A stretch of DNA of 36,857 bases from an uncultured Brachyspira sp. (GCF_949287625.1 NZ_CASEGO010000045.1:1-36857); one strand, 5' to 3'. Shown: positions 25,212 to 34,034, counted from the first letter of the stretch. Notes: generated by a model not told the origin, from the letters alone. A program made the numbers and translations.

Positions 25212-25919
25212 TTACTGCCATTTATAAGATTCTACAAACATAGTAGATATTGCTATACAAGCAACAGCCCAAATAAAAAAGAATATAACATTTTGTATAT
25301 CTATCATACCTTTAGTAAAATCTGAAAAATATGTAGTGATGGAAATAGCATTTAATATTTTGCTGGCACCTGTGAACATTTCACTAAGCCAATTTATAAT
25401 GTATGCAAATACTCCCATAGAAACACCCAAAATAGCAGCAACTAATTGGCTTTTAGATATACTTGTAGCAATAAGTCCAAGTCCTAATATAGCTGTTCCA
25501 AGAAGGAATAATCCCAAATACCCGCTGAATATAACTCCTATATCAGGTTTTCCAAATACCATAAGAAGTATAGGATAAACAAAAGTCATAACAAGAAGAG
25601 AAGCATAAACAACTAATACTGATAAATATTTACCCAAAACATACTGCAAAGAAGTAATAGGAGCAGTCATTATAAGCTCAAAAGTACCAGAAGCACGTTC
25701 TTCAGCTATAAGTTTCATACAAAGAATAGAGAGAAATAATATTGTAAAAAAACCTATATTATACATAGTGTTTTCCATAACTGCCAATCTGCTATAATAA
25801 ACTTCTATAGTAAAAAAGTATCCAGTCAAAGCTAAATATATAAATCCTAATATATAATATAAAGGCGATACATAAAAGGACTGAATCTCTCTTGAAAATA
25901 CAACATATATATTTCTCAT
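25212..25919 (-). CDS. ABC-2 type transporter permease (GldF-like)
   Basis: A 235-residue permease with six hydrophobic segments and the ABC-2 hallmark in the second cytoplasmic stretch (LIAEERASGTFELIMTAPITSLQYVLGKY). It starts with the conserved RNIYVVFSREIQSFYVSPLYYI. This layout is that of GldF/NosY-like permeases paired with GldA-like ATPases. 17 nt separate it from the ATPase gene. The usual third partner GldG is not present; an ankyrin gene follows instead. Substrate unknown. Confidence 0.88.
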   Translation of the reverse strand: MRNIYVVFSREIQSFYVSPLYYILGFIYLALTGYFFTIEVYYSRLAVMENTMYNIGFFTILFLSILCMKLIAEERASGTFELIMTAPITSLQYVLGKYLSVLVVYASLLVMTFVYPILLMVFGKPDIGVIFSGYLGLFLLGTAILGLGLIATSISKSQLVAAILGVSMGVFAYIINWLSEMFTGASKILNAISITTYFSDFTKGMIDIQNVIFFFIWAVACIAISTMFVESYKWQ

Positions 25920-25936
25920 TTTAACCCCTTAAAATA

Positions 25937-26953
25937 TTAATTATTGTCATCATTTTTTTCTTTATTATCATTATAAGAAACTATTTCATCTCTTATATAT
26001 TTAGATTTATCAAAATCTTCATTTTTCTTTTTATCTGTGAAGTAAATAAATACCTCTTCCAAAGATCTCTCTTTAGCTCTAATTTCTAAAACATCAAAGT
26101 TATTATTAACCAAATGCTTAACTATTGCCGCCCTAGAATCATTACCTCTTTCACATTCTATAAGTATATCTCCGAAAGCATTAGCCTCAGCCTGTACTAC
26201 TCCATTAACTTCTCTTACACATAAAAGAGCATCATTATATCTTCCAGCCACTTTAAGTTCAATATTTCCTCCCAATATCTCTCTGTCCATAGCCATTTTT
26301 AAGCCTTCAATAGTATCTTCAGCTATTAATTCTCCGCTGTCTATAATCAAAGCTCTTTCGCAGGTATCTTCTACTTCGCTTAATATATGAGTAGAAAGTA
26401 TAACAGTTCTAGTTCCTCCCAAACTTTTGATAAGTGATCTTACCTCTATTAACTGATTAGGGTCAAGTCCGCTTGTAGGCTCATCTAATATCAAAACTTC
26501 AGGATCATGAATTATAGCCTGAGCTATTCCAGTACGCTGCTTATAACCTTTTGATAAATGCCCTATTATTCTATTTCTATATTTTGTAAGTCCTGTAATT
26601 TCTATAGTATTTTCTAAAGCAGTTTTTATATGTTTTCTAGGTATGCCTTTAAGTTTAGCACAAAATCTTAAATAATCTATTACAGTCATTTCTGTATATA
26701 AAGAAACATTTTCGGGCATATATCCTATTCTCTTTTTAATTTCTATAGGGTTATCATATACTTCATAATCATCTAAATAAACGTATCCGCTTGTAGCAGG
26801 AAGATAACCAGTAATTATACGCATCATAGTACTTTTACCAGCTCCGTTAGGGCCTAAAAATCCTACTATTTCTCCCTTATTTATGGAATAGGATACACCT
26901 TTAAGAGCAAGATGTTCTCCGTAATATTTAACTATATTATCAACTTTAATCAT
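25937..26953 (-). CDS. ABC transporter ATP-binding protein (GldA-like)
   Basis: A 338-residue ATPase. Walker A GPNGAGKST (residues 34-42), Q-loop MPENVSLY, signature LSKGYKQR, Walker B VLILDEPTSGLD, H-loop LSTHIL. An extension of about 100 residues after the nucleotide-binding domain (EVFIYFTDKK region and an acidic Asn/Asp-rich end) is normal for this exporter group. The ATG at 26953 is preferred over the TTG at 26956 because AAGGA gives better spacing. It powers the permease encoded next. Confidence 0.92.
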   Translation of the reverse strand: MIKVDNIVKYYGEHLALKGVSYSINKGEIVGFLGPNGAGKSTMMRIITGYLPATSGYVYLDDYEVYDNPIEIKKRIGYMPENVSLYTEMTVIDYLRFCAKLKGIPRKHIKTALENTIEITGLTKYRNRIIGHLSKGYKQRTGIAQAIIHDPEVLILDEPTSGLDPNQLIEVRSLIKSLGGTRTVILSTHILSEVEDTCERALIIDSGELIAEDTIEGLKMAMDREILGGNIELKVAGRYNDALLCVREVNGVVQAEANAFGDILIECERGNDSRAAIVKHLVNNNFDVLEIRAKERSLEEVFIYFTDKKKNEDFDKSKYIRDEIVSYNDNKEKNDDNN

Positions 26954-27106
26954 CAATAATCCTTAAAATATTTATTATAAAAATTAATGCGGTATTGTAA
27001 CAGCTAAATTTTTATTTATCAAGTTATAATTATTATATTATCGCAAAATAATATTTTTCCAATAACAAAAAATTATTAAGCATTAAGCACAAGAAATAAA
27101 TAGCAT

Positions 27107-27141
27107 AAAAAAACCTATCATTTTACTGATAGGCTTTTTTA
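27107..27141. terminator. Bidirectional terminator
   Basis: CCTATCA (27114-27120) and TGATAGG (27127-27133) with a 6-nt loop, A-run on the left and T-run on the right. It lies 24 nt after the HEAT-repeat gene stop on the minus strand; the A-run on the left reads as T-run for it. Confidence 0.8.
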
Positions 27142-27164
27142 TTAAAATAAAATTAATGTCTTAA

Positions 27165-27881
27165 TTATTGAGCTGCAGTATTATCAGTAGTAGTTGATGA
27201 AGAACCGCCATTATCACCTGAAGAAGGTTTAATATTTTTTATAGCATCAACAGCAGCTTGTCTAACAACTATAAAATATTGATCATTTTGAGCTAAATCT
27301 ATCAAATCACTTAGAGCAGCCTGATCGCCTATTTTACCTAAAGCAACAGCAGCTTCATAAACAATAGCTTGAGTTTTAGCTAATCTTAATTGGAAAAGCA
27401 AAGCAGCTACGCCTTTAGGACTTCCTATTTCACCTAATGCCTGAGCAGCAGCTATTATATTAGAAGTTTCTTGTTCAGAATATAACATTTGAGATATATA
27501 TTCCACAGAAGTTTCTGATTTAGCAGCTTTAGCAGCCTGTAAAGCCTGATAGCGAACCATAGAGTCAGAATTTTGAGTAGTAGGAGCATTCAAACCATAA
27601 CTTACATATCTGTTAATTGCTTCTAATAAAGTTTCTGAATTAGCACCTTTTTCACTTAAAGCTTTGAAGCATAAAGCTTTAACTTGAGGAGAGCCTCCCT
27701 CTATAGCTGATATTAAAAGTCTTTCATCTTGGCTAGCCAAAGCATCTACAAAATTTTGAGACAACTCTTCTCTTGGTTTATTACCTGTAGATTCTGTTGT
27801 TGTTTCAGTAGTATCTTGAGCAAAAACAGATGATAAAGAAAATGCAAACATTAATGTTACGATAAATATTTTCTTGAGCAT
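27165..27881 (-). CDS. Exported HEAT-repeat protein
   Basis: A 238-residue protein with a signal peptide (LKKIFIVTLMFAFSLSSVFAQ) and about five HEAT/PBS-lyase-like repeats: SPQVKALCFKALSEKG, DSMVRYQALQAAKAAKSE, IAAAQALGEIGSPKGVAAL, YEAAVALGKIGDQAAL, VRQAAVDAIKNI. The frame is open further upstream, but AAGGGG 8 nt before the ATG at 27881 and the signal peptide fix the start there. The Ser/Thr/Gly tail is disordered. A periplasmic scaffold; partner unknown. Confidence 0.83.
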   Translation of the reverse strand: MLKKIFIVTLMFAFSLSSVFAQDTTETTTESTGNKPREELSQNFVDALASQDERLLISAIEGGSPQVKALCFKALSEKGANSETLLEAINRYVSYGLNAPTTQNSDSMVRYQALQAAKAAKSETSVEYISQMLYSEQETSNIIAAAQALGEIGSPKGVAALLFQLRLAKTQAIVYEAAVALGKIGDQAALSDLIDLAQNDQYFIVVRQAAVDAIKNIKPSSGDNGGSSSTTTDNTAAQ

Positions 27882-27993
27882 TATACAACCCCTTAATATA
27901 TTAAGTTCTACTAATAATACTATTATTAGCCAATAATTGCAAGCAAATTTAATAAATTTATAAAAAATAATTATACCAAAAACGGCATATAAA

Positions 27994-28288
27994 TAGATTT
28001 GTTTCAAAACTCAATTTCTTAATACTTATAGTTTTTTTATTTAGTATTTTTTTAGTTATAGTTGGGGCTTTGCTGCGAAGCACACAGTCGTGCCAAACCC
28101 CACTTATTTTGTGACGCTATTCCCTTGCTCTGTGTGCTGTAGACAGGTGCGGCACAAAAAAGTAAAAAATACTGTATGTTTATATACTAAAATAATAATT
28201 TATACAACAAGTAAAACATTATATTTGTAGTTTTAAAATTAAATAATTTTTATAATTAACTTTGTCAAGCAGTTTTAAAACAAGTCTA
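27994..28288 (-). mobile_element. Family-1 MITE-like element, copy B (295 bp)
   Basis: TAGATTTGTTTCAAAACT (27994-28011) and AGTTTTAAAACAAGTCTA (28271-28288): 18-bp terminal inverted repeat with two mismatches. In reverse orientation it is nearly identical to the 16388 copy at both ends, but an extra segment of about 97 bp (about 28102-28200) is present after the shared core. The core between GGGG (28064-28067) and CCCC (28098-28101) holds GCTGCGAAGCACACAGTCGT. No gene. Confidence 0.85.
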
Positions 28289-28359
28289 ATATATAAAATG
28301 AATTTACATATTCTTTTTATTTTTTACATTATATTTGTTACAAATTCTTTAATAATCTC

Positions 28360-28387
28360 TTGCAAAAAGATGTTTTATATTTATAAT
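28360..28387 (+). promoter_or_regulatory. dha operon promoter
   Basis: TTGCAA (28360-28365), 16-bp spacer, TATAAT (28382-28387). Expected start near 28394, giving a leader of about 60 nt. Confidence 0.5.
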
Positions 28388-28454
28388 TATTAGTATACAT
28401 AATATAACATATACACCCAAAAATAAAAACTCATAATATGTAATGGAGGATATT

Positions 28455-29449
28455 ATGAAAAAAATCATCAATAATATAAACGACATAATAACAGAAGAAC
28501 TTGGCGGAATGCAGAAAGCATATAATGATTTAATAAAAGTAAATTATGATCCTATATTTGTAACGAGAGCTTCTAAAAGCAGTAAAGTGGCTTTAATTTC
28601 AGGAGGCGGATCTGGACATGAGCCTTTGCATGCAGGTTTTGTAGGATACGGAATGCTTGACGCTGCATGCCCTGGTGAAATATTTACTTCTCCTACACCA
28701 GATCAAATGGAAGAGGCTGTTAAAGCTGTAAATTATGAAAAAGGGGTTTTATTTTTGGTAAAAAACTATACTGGAGACGTAATGAACTTCCAAATGGCTG
28801 AAGATCTATGTAAAGCCGAAAATATTGATGTTAGAAGTGTTATTATAGATGATGATGTCTCTGTAAAAAATAGTTTATACACCACTGGAAGAAGGGGAGT
28901 AGGTGCTGCAGTATTTTTTGAAAAGATTTGCGGAGCTTCTTCTGAAAGAGGTGATAATATAGATAAAGTTTTGGAATATGCTAATTACTGCAAAGAAAAT
29001 GCACGTTCTATGGGTATGGCTTTAACTTCATGCACTGTACCTGCTGTTGGAAAACCTACCTTCGATATATCTGATGATGAAATAGAAATGGGAATAGGAA
29101 TACATGGAGAGCCAGGAAGAGAAAGAATAAAATTAATAAGCTCTCAAAAAATTGCTGAAACTATGATGGAGGCAATATGTTCTGACATACCATACAAAAC
29201 TGGAGATGAAGTTATATGTATGGTTAATGGTATGGGTGCTGCTCCTTTGATGGAACTTTATATATTATACAATGATGTTCACAAAATAGCTGAAAAAAAA
29301 GCATAAAAATAGTAAGAAATCTTACCGGAAATTATGTTACTTCTATAGATATGGCAGGAGCTTCTATAAGTTTAATAAAAGTTAATGATGATATATTAAA
29401 ATTATGGGATTATCCTGTTCATACTGCAGCTTTAAGATGGGGTATGTAA
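28455..29449 (+). pseudogene. dhaK: Dihydroxyacetone kinase subunit DhaK, frameshifted at an A8 tract
   Basis: DhaK binds dihydroxyacetone covalently through a His and passes it the phosphate carried by DhaL. The active-site His217 (GIGIHGEPG) and the N-terminal GGGSGHEPLHAG loop are intact. The zero frame stops at 29306 just after AEKKA. One frame back, the missing C-terminus continues without gap (KIVRNLTGNYVTSIDMAG ... HTAALRWGM) to a TAA at 29447. The shift is at eight As (29293-29300). One more A, or a -1 slip on the in-phase A-AAA-AAA heptamer, restores a 331-residue protein, the usual length. Thus a mutation, a slippage-switched gene, programmed frameshifting, or a sequencing error. 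Start: GGAGG 5 nt before ATG 28455. Confidence 0.88.
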
Positions 29450-29490
29450 TAAAAATAAATAAATCTTAAATTAAATAAAAGGGGATATTG

Positions 29491-30105
29491 ATGTATAATA
29501 GCATAAAAATAAAAGAATGGCTTATTAATCTCTCTAAAGTTTATGATGAAAATAAGGATTATCTTACAAAACTTGATGCTGATATAGGAGATGCTGATCA
29601 TGGGATAAATATAAGCAGAGGTTTTGGTTTTGTAAGAGAGGCACTTACTAAAGATGAAAATACTTCTATATCATCTATATTCAAACAAACAGCTGCTATG
29701 CTTATAAAAAATGTAGGCGGAGCTTCAGGACCTCTATACGGCACATTCTTTCTTAATGCTGTAAGTATATCTTCAAATAAGGAAGAATTATCATTAAATG
29801 ATATAGCAGAAATATTTAATAAAGGTACAAATGCTATATCTGCACTAGGAAAATCAAAAGCTGGTGAAAAAACTATGCTTGATACCTTATATCCTGCAGT
29901 AGAAGCTATGAAAAATAATGCTGATAATTTAGAAAATTTCAAAAAAGAAGTGCTAAGATCTGCAGAAAATGGAATGAAATCTACAATCGATATGATAGCT
30001 ACTAAAGGAAGAGCCAGTTATTTGGGAGAGAGAAGCAAAGGACATCAGGATGCAGGTGCTGCTTCTTCTTATATGATGATAAAAGAATTGATAAATATAT
30101 TATAA
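29491..30105 (+). CDS. dhaL: Dihydroxyacetone kinase ADP-binding subunit DhaL
   Basis: A 204-residue helical-barrel protein that holds ADP/ATP with two Mg ions and phosphorylates DhaK-bound dihydroxyacetone. The Mg-binding motif is LDADIGDADHG (Asp29, Asp34, Asp36), then GGASGPLYG and GRASYLGERSKGHQDAGA. SD AAAGGGG before the ATG at 29491 (a TTG at 29488 precedes it). In the PTS-dependent version ADP stays bound and is rephosphorylated by DhaM, which is encoded next. 41 nt after the restored dhaK end. Confidence 0.95.
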   Translation: MYNSIKIKEWLINLSKVYDENKDYLTKLDADIGDADHGINISRGFGFVREALTKDENTSISSIFKQTAAMLIKNVGGASGPLYGTFFLNAVSISSNKEELSLNDIAEIFNKGTNAISALGKSKAGEKTMLDTLYPAVEAMKNNADNLENFKKEVLRSAENGMKSTIDMIATKGRASYLGERSKGHQDAGAASSYMMIKELINIL

Positions 30106-30140
30106 AATATTAAAAAATAAAAGTATTAAAAGGAATTAAT

Positions 30141-31589
30141 GTGGTTAGTTTAATATTTGTTTCACATAGCTATGATCTTGCTAAAACGACAGTTGAATAT
30201 ATAAAAAAAGTTACAAATACTGATATACCTATAGCTTTTTCTGGAGGAAGCGGAGATGATCATAAAGAGCTTGGTACTGATGCTGTAGAAGTTTTTAATG
30301 CTATAGAAAGTGTGTATTCTGATGATGGGGTTATAATATTCTGTGATTTGGGAAGTGCATTGATAAGTTCTGAACTTGCTTTATCTATGCTTGATGAAGA
30401 AAAAGCAAAAAATGTAAGAATGACTTCAGCTCCATTTATAGAAGGAGGCATTAATGCAGCTATACAGTCATCTTTGGCTAAAAATATTGATGAGGTTATT
30501 AATGAATCACTTGAAAGTTTAACTCCTAAAATATCATATTTTAAAGATAAATTAGATTACTCTATCAATAATAATGATTTGCTTGAAGATATAGAGTTTA
30601 AAGATTATATAAAAGGCGAATATAAAATACTTTTAGAAAATGGTTTTCATGCAAGACCAGTATTTATGTTTATTAATATAATAGCTAACTCAAAAAGTAA
30701 AGTATTTATTTCTAATAAAACAAAACATAAGCCGCCTGTATCTGCTGACAGTATAACTAAAGTAACATTGCTCAATATAGAATACGGCGATGTAATGGAG
30801 ATTTATGCTAAAGGTCCTGATGCTGAAGATGTACTTGAAAGATTTGAATATTTAGTAAATGGAAAAATTGAAACAAAATATAAAACTCAGTCATCAAAAG
30901 ATATAGAAAGTGATTATAAAGTCGTATGTGATGGATTTGTAAGCGGCAAAGCTATGTATATGTATTTTGATATAAATGTCAAAAAAGAGTATGTAAAAGA
31001 TATAGAAGCTGAAAAAGAGAAATTTCAATCAGCAATTGAAAATGTAAAAAATGATCTTCTCGAACAAAAAAGCATTATAGAAAAGAAAAAATTGCAGAAT
31101 AATGAATATTTAATATTTGAAACATATATATCAATGCTTTTTGATGATTATGCCCTAAAAGAAGTTTATAGTTTAATAGAAAATAAAAAATATTCAGCTG
31201 CTTATTCATACAATAAAGTTATGAGAAATATATTTAAAAGTTTTGATTCATTAGATGACGGATATATCAAAGAGAGAAAATATGATGTAGAAGATATACT
31301 TTATCAGGTGTTAAAATACTTATTGGATGTAAAAATAAACTTACCAGAAGAAGATAATGTGATACTTATAGTTGATAATATATATGCTTCCATAGTAACA
31401 GAAATAGGACAAAATATAAAGGGTATTATATCTATTAATGGAAGCGCTATGTCTCATGCTGCTATATTATTAAGATCATTGAATGTGCCTTATATTATAT
31501 TTCCATATGCTATGCAGTTAAAGGGGAAAGAAATAGTAATAGATACTAAAAATAAAGACGGTAAAGTTATTTATTTAAAAAATAGATAA
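30141..31589 (+). CDS. dhaM: PTS-dependent dihydroxyacetone kinase phosphotransferase DhaM (EIIA-HPr-EI)
   Basis: A 482-residue three-domain phosphocarrier. Residues 1-125: mannose-type EIIA with phospho-His9 (FVSHSYD). Residues 158-242: HPr domain with His170 (NGFHARP). Residues 262-482: N-terminal enzyme I-like domain with His439 (GSAMSHAAI). The same order is found in E. coli DhaM. The EI part lacks the PEP-binding C-terminal half, so phosphate must enter from the general EI/HPr. Start is GTG at 30141 with AAAGGAA upstream. A MITE remnant begins right after the stop. Confidence 0.93.
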   Translation: MVSLIFVSHSYDLAKTTVEYIKKVTNTDIPIAFSGGSGDDHKELGTDAVEVFNAIESVYSDDGVIIFCDLGSALISSELALSMLDEEKAKNVRMTSAPFIEGGINAAIQSSLAKNIDEVINESLESLTPKISYFKDKLDYSINNNDLLEDIEFKDYIKGEYKILLENGFHARPVFMFINIIANSKSKVFISNKTKHKPPVSADSITKVTLLNIEYGDVMEIYAKGPDAEDVLERFEYLVNGKIETKYKTQSSKDIESDYKVVCDGFVSGKAMYMYFDINVKKEYVKDIEAEKEKFQSAIENVKNDLLEQKSIIEKKKLQNNEYLIFETYISMLFDDYALKEVYSLIENKKYSAAYSYNKVMRNIFKSFDSLDDGYIKERKYDVEDILYQVLKYLLDVKINLPEEDNVILIVDNIYASIVTEIGQNIKGIISINGSAMSHAAILLRSLNVPYIIFPYAMQLKGKEIVIDTKNKDGKVIYLKNR

Positions 31590-31785
31590 AAATTACAAAT
31601 ATGATGTTTTACATGTTGTATAATTTCTTATTATAGTGTATAAAAGTGCATTCTTTTGATTATTTACGGCAGTCCTATAGGAGTACGCCAAGCAGATGCA
31701 AGTGATTTTGCAGCAAAGCTGTAATCAAAAAAATATTAAATTAAAAAATTATAAGTATTAACAAATTGGGTTTTGAAACAAGTCC
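31590..31785 (+). mobile_element. Family-1 MITE-like element, copy C (left-truncated)
   Basis: From TTACAAATATGATGTTTTAC (31592) it follows copy A, but the first 60 or so bp, including the left terminal repeat, are missing and the homology starts within 3 nt of the dhaM stop codon. The right end GGGTTTTGAAACAAGTCC (31768-31785) is a diverged terminal repeat. The core (31665-31730) differs from copies A and B and contains the palindrome CCTATAGG. Confidence 0.75.
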
Positions 31786-31852
31786 ATTTTACATTAACAA
31801 ATGTCTATTGTTATTATAGGTATGTAATGTTATATAAAAACTGGAATAAAAA

Positions 31853-32326
31853 ATGAACATCAATATCAATACTCTGATTATAGTTATAATAGTAGCTGTT
31901 GTTATATTGTGGCCTATTATCAAAAAAATTACAAAAAATATAAAAATAGAAAACTCTGAAAGCATACATATAGCCTGCCTTTACGGTGATTTGTCTAAAA
32001 TAAAAAGACTTCTTGCTTCTGGAATAAATATTAACTCTAAAGATTTCAGCAATAAAACTCCTTTAATGTATGCAGCAGAAGACGGAGCTATAGATACCAT
32101 TGACTTTTTAATAAGAAATGGTGCTAATATTAATGATACTGATGTTAGAGGAGACAGTGCTTTAATTATAGCTGTAAAAAACAACAATATAAAAGCCTCT
32201 CAATTATTAATAGAACATGGTGCAGATTTGAATATCAAAAATGAGGATAATAAAGATGCTTTAAATATTGCTAAAGATTTGGGATATAAAGAAATTACAG
32301 ATTTTATAGAAAATAAAGCAAACTAA
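31853..32326 (+). CDS. Membrane-anchored ankyrin-repeat protein
   Basis: A 157-residue protein with an N-terminal membrane helix (LIIVIIVAVVILWPIIKKI) and about three to four ankyrin repeats (SIHIACLYGDLSKIKRLL, NKTPLMYAAEDGAIDTID, GDSALIIAVKNNNIKA, KDALNIAKDLGYKEIT). No lipobox. Orientation of the repeats relative to the membrane cannot be told. Convergent with the zinc-ribbon gene. Confidence 0.87.
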   Translation: MNININTLIIVIIVAVVILWPIIKKITKNIKIENSESIHIACLYGDLSKIKRLLASGININSKDFSNKTPLMYAAEDGAIDTIDFLIRNGANINDTDVRGDSALIIAVKNNNIKASQLLIEHGADLNIKNEDNKDALNIAKDLGYKEITDFIENKAN

Positions 32327-32360
32327 AAAGAGGTATTTAAATAAATATAAACACCTCTTT
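32327..32360. terminator. Terminator between convergent genes
   Basis: AAAGAGGT (32327-32334) and ACCTCTTT (32353-32360), 18-nt loop, A-run to the right and T-run on the minus strand. Serves the ankyrin gene (+) and the zinc-ribbon gene (-). Confidence 0.6.
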
Positions 32361-32369
32361 AAAAAATTA

Positions 32370-32609
32370 TTAATTATTGTTATTGCTTCTTGTTATATTA
32401 GTAGAGCCGCATATAGGACAATGTGATACTGAATCCTCTATTATGTCATCAATTTGAGTTATATCATCATCTTCGGATATATTGATTTCTTTATCATCTA
32501 CTGCCCAGAAATTTGAACAGTCTTTACAGTAAAAATGAATTAAATATTCTCTGTATGTAGGATAATTTCCCTCTATTTTTCTATATCCATCTATAATATT
32601 ATGAGCCAT
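32370..32609 (-). CDS. Small zinc-ribbon-like protein
   Basis: A 79-residue protein with two Cys pairs, CKDC (28-31) and CPIC (64-67), joined by an acidic stretch; together they would bind one Zn as a ribbon. The C-terminus is Asn-rich. A very strong SD (GGAGGAAG) lies directly before the ATG. No family name recognised. Probably cytoplasmic, perhaps a nucleic-acid or protein-binding module. Confidence 0.75.
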   Translation of the reverse strand: MAHNIIDGYRKIEGNYPTYREYLIHFYCKDCSNFWAVDDKEINISEDDDITQIDDIIEDSVSHCPICGSTNITRSNNNN

Positions 32610-32866
32610 ACTTCCTCCAATTTTTAATATAAACAGAATTTAAGAATTTTTATAAAAAAGTCAATCAATATATTAATCAAATAATACATAAATTCTCTTT
32701 TTTGTATAAAAAAATCATAAATTACTATTTATTTCAATTTTTAATTACATAATACAAACAAAACATACATAAAATTGTAAAATATATTATATTTTTTATA
32801 TATTAATTTTACTTTTTATATAACTGTATGTTTTATTATTATCCAAAAATAACAAGGAGGTAAAGT

Positions 32867-33304
32867 ATGATAAAAAATACTAAACTTTTCATCTCTGCAC
32901 TATTTCTAACTATTTTATCAGCTTCAATATTGACAGCAGCAGACATGCCTATACAGGCGAATCAGCTTCCAAAAAAAGCTCAAGACTTTATAAGTGCTAA
33001 TTTTGCTAATGACCCTGTTGTATATGCTGAACAAGACAGAAATAGTTTTAAAGCAGAACTACAAAGCGGAATAGAAATTGATTTTGATAGAAATGGTGAT
33101 TGGACTGATGTAGCTTCTGAACGTACTCCTTTGCCTATTAACTTTATACCTGCTAATATCATAAATCCAGTACAAGCAAAATATCCTCAAGTTCCAGTAC
33201 TAGAAATAAGCAAAGAATATAATAGCTACAAATTAAAATTAGGAAATAACAGGGAAGTTTATGTTGATAACAGCGGTAAAATAGTAGGTGATAAATTAGA
33301 CTGA
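32867..33304 (+). CDS. Exported PepSY-like (DUF2874-type) protein, copy 1
   Basis: A 145-residue secreted protein: signal peptide (cleavage near LTAAD), then one PepSY-like domain with the typical LPKKAQDFISANF and EIDFDRNGDWTDV, and a second half-repeat EVYVDNSGKIVGDKLD. PepSY-like proteins are small periplasmic modules, often thought to bind or inhibit other proteins; the target is unknown. SD AAGGAGG. It has its own terminator. The mature part is nearly identical to copy 2 (33535-33972) while the signal peptide is not. Confidence 0.83.
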   Translation: MIKNTKLFISALFLTILSASILTAADMPIQANQLPKKAQDFISANFANDPVVYAEQDRNSFKAELQSGIEIDFDRNGDWTDVASERTPLPINFIPANIINPVQAKYPQVPVLEISKEYNSYKLKLGNNREVYVDNSGKIVGDKLD

Positions 33305-33326
33305 TAAACTTAACTAAAAAATAATA

Positions 33327-33360
33327 AAAAGCTGGTATTTTTTTATGCCAGCTTTTTTAT
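33327..33360 (+). terminator. Terminator of PepSY-like copy 1
   Basis: AAAAGCTGGTAT (33327-33338) and ATGCCAGCTTTT (33345-33356), 6-nt loop, followed by a T-run. Strong. Confidence 0.85.
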
Positions 33361-33465
33361 TGCAAAAATACATACACTTATTTTTACTTAATATTGTATT
33401 TATTTACTTTTTCTTTACTTTTCATATAAAAAAGTAAATTTTTATTAATTTTAACGTAAAAAATA

Positions 33466-33494
33466 TTGACAAAAATCTGTTTTTTTACTATACT
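33466..33494 (+). promoter_or_regulatory. Promoter of PepSY-like copy 2
   Basis: TTGACA (33466-33471), 17-bp spacer, TATACT (33489-33494). About 40 nt before the ATG; with the terminator just upstream it makes copy 2 an independent unit. Confidence 0.75.
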
Positions 33495-33534
33495 GTAGTT
33501 ATAATAAAAAAACAAAAAAAGGAGCGATTTTTTT

Positions 33535-33972
33535 ATGAAAAGAAAATTAAAACAAATTATTTTACTAGCATCTGTAATGATGTTATCAATTGCAAGCGTA
33601 TTTGCAGCAGACATGCCTATACAAGCAAATCAGCTTCCAAAAAAAGCTCAGGACTTCATAAGTGCTAATTTTGCTAATGACCCTGTTGTATATGCTGAAC
33701 AAGACAGAAATAGTTTTAAGGCAGAACTTCAAAGCGGAGTAGAAATTGACTTTGACAGAAACGGTGATTGGACTGATGTAGGCTCTGAACGTACTCCTTT
33801 GCCTACAAAATTTATACCTGCAAATATAATGAAAGCTGTTGAAGGAAAATATCCTCAAGTTCCAGTATTAGAAATAAGCAAAGAATATTTAAGCTACAAA
33901 TTAAAACTAGGAAACAATAGAGAAGTTTATGTTGATAACAGCGGTAAAATAGTAGGCGATAAATTAGACTAA
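33535..33972 (+). CDS. Exported PepSY-like (DUF2874-type) protein, copy 2
   Basis: A 145-residue paralogue of the preceding gene. From AADMPIQANQLPKKAQDF on, the two proteins differ at only about a dozen residues (clusters at INFIPANIINPVQA versus TKFIPANIMKAVEG), and the DNA is almost as similar, yet the signal peptides (here LKQIILLASVMMLSIASVFA) are unrelated in sequence. This points to recent duplication or gene conversion confined to the mature part. It has its own promoter and terminator, so the copies can be expressed separately. Confidence 0.83.
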   Translation: MKRKLKQIILLASVMMLSIASVFAADMPIQANQLPKKAQDFISANFANDPVVYAEQDRNSFKAELQSGVEIDFDRNGDWTDVGSERTPLPTKFIPANIMKAVEGKYPQVPVLEISKEYLSYKLKLGNNREVYVDNSGKIVGDKLD

Positions 33973-33994
33973 TAGTTAAATATTAAATAACTAA

Positions 33995-34034
33995 AAAGGA
34001 CTTATAATTATTTTCATAAGTCCTTTATTTTTTA
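33995..34034. terminator. Bidirectional terminator
   Basis: AAAGGACTTAT (33995-34005) and ATAAGTCCTTT (34016-34026), 10-nt loop, then ATTTTTT. Lies between PepSY-like copy 2 (+) and the metzincin-like gene (-). Confidence 0.85.
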
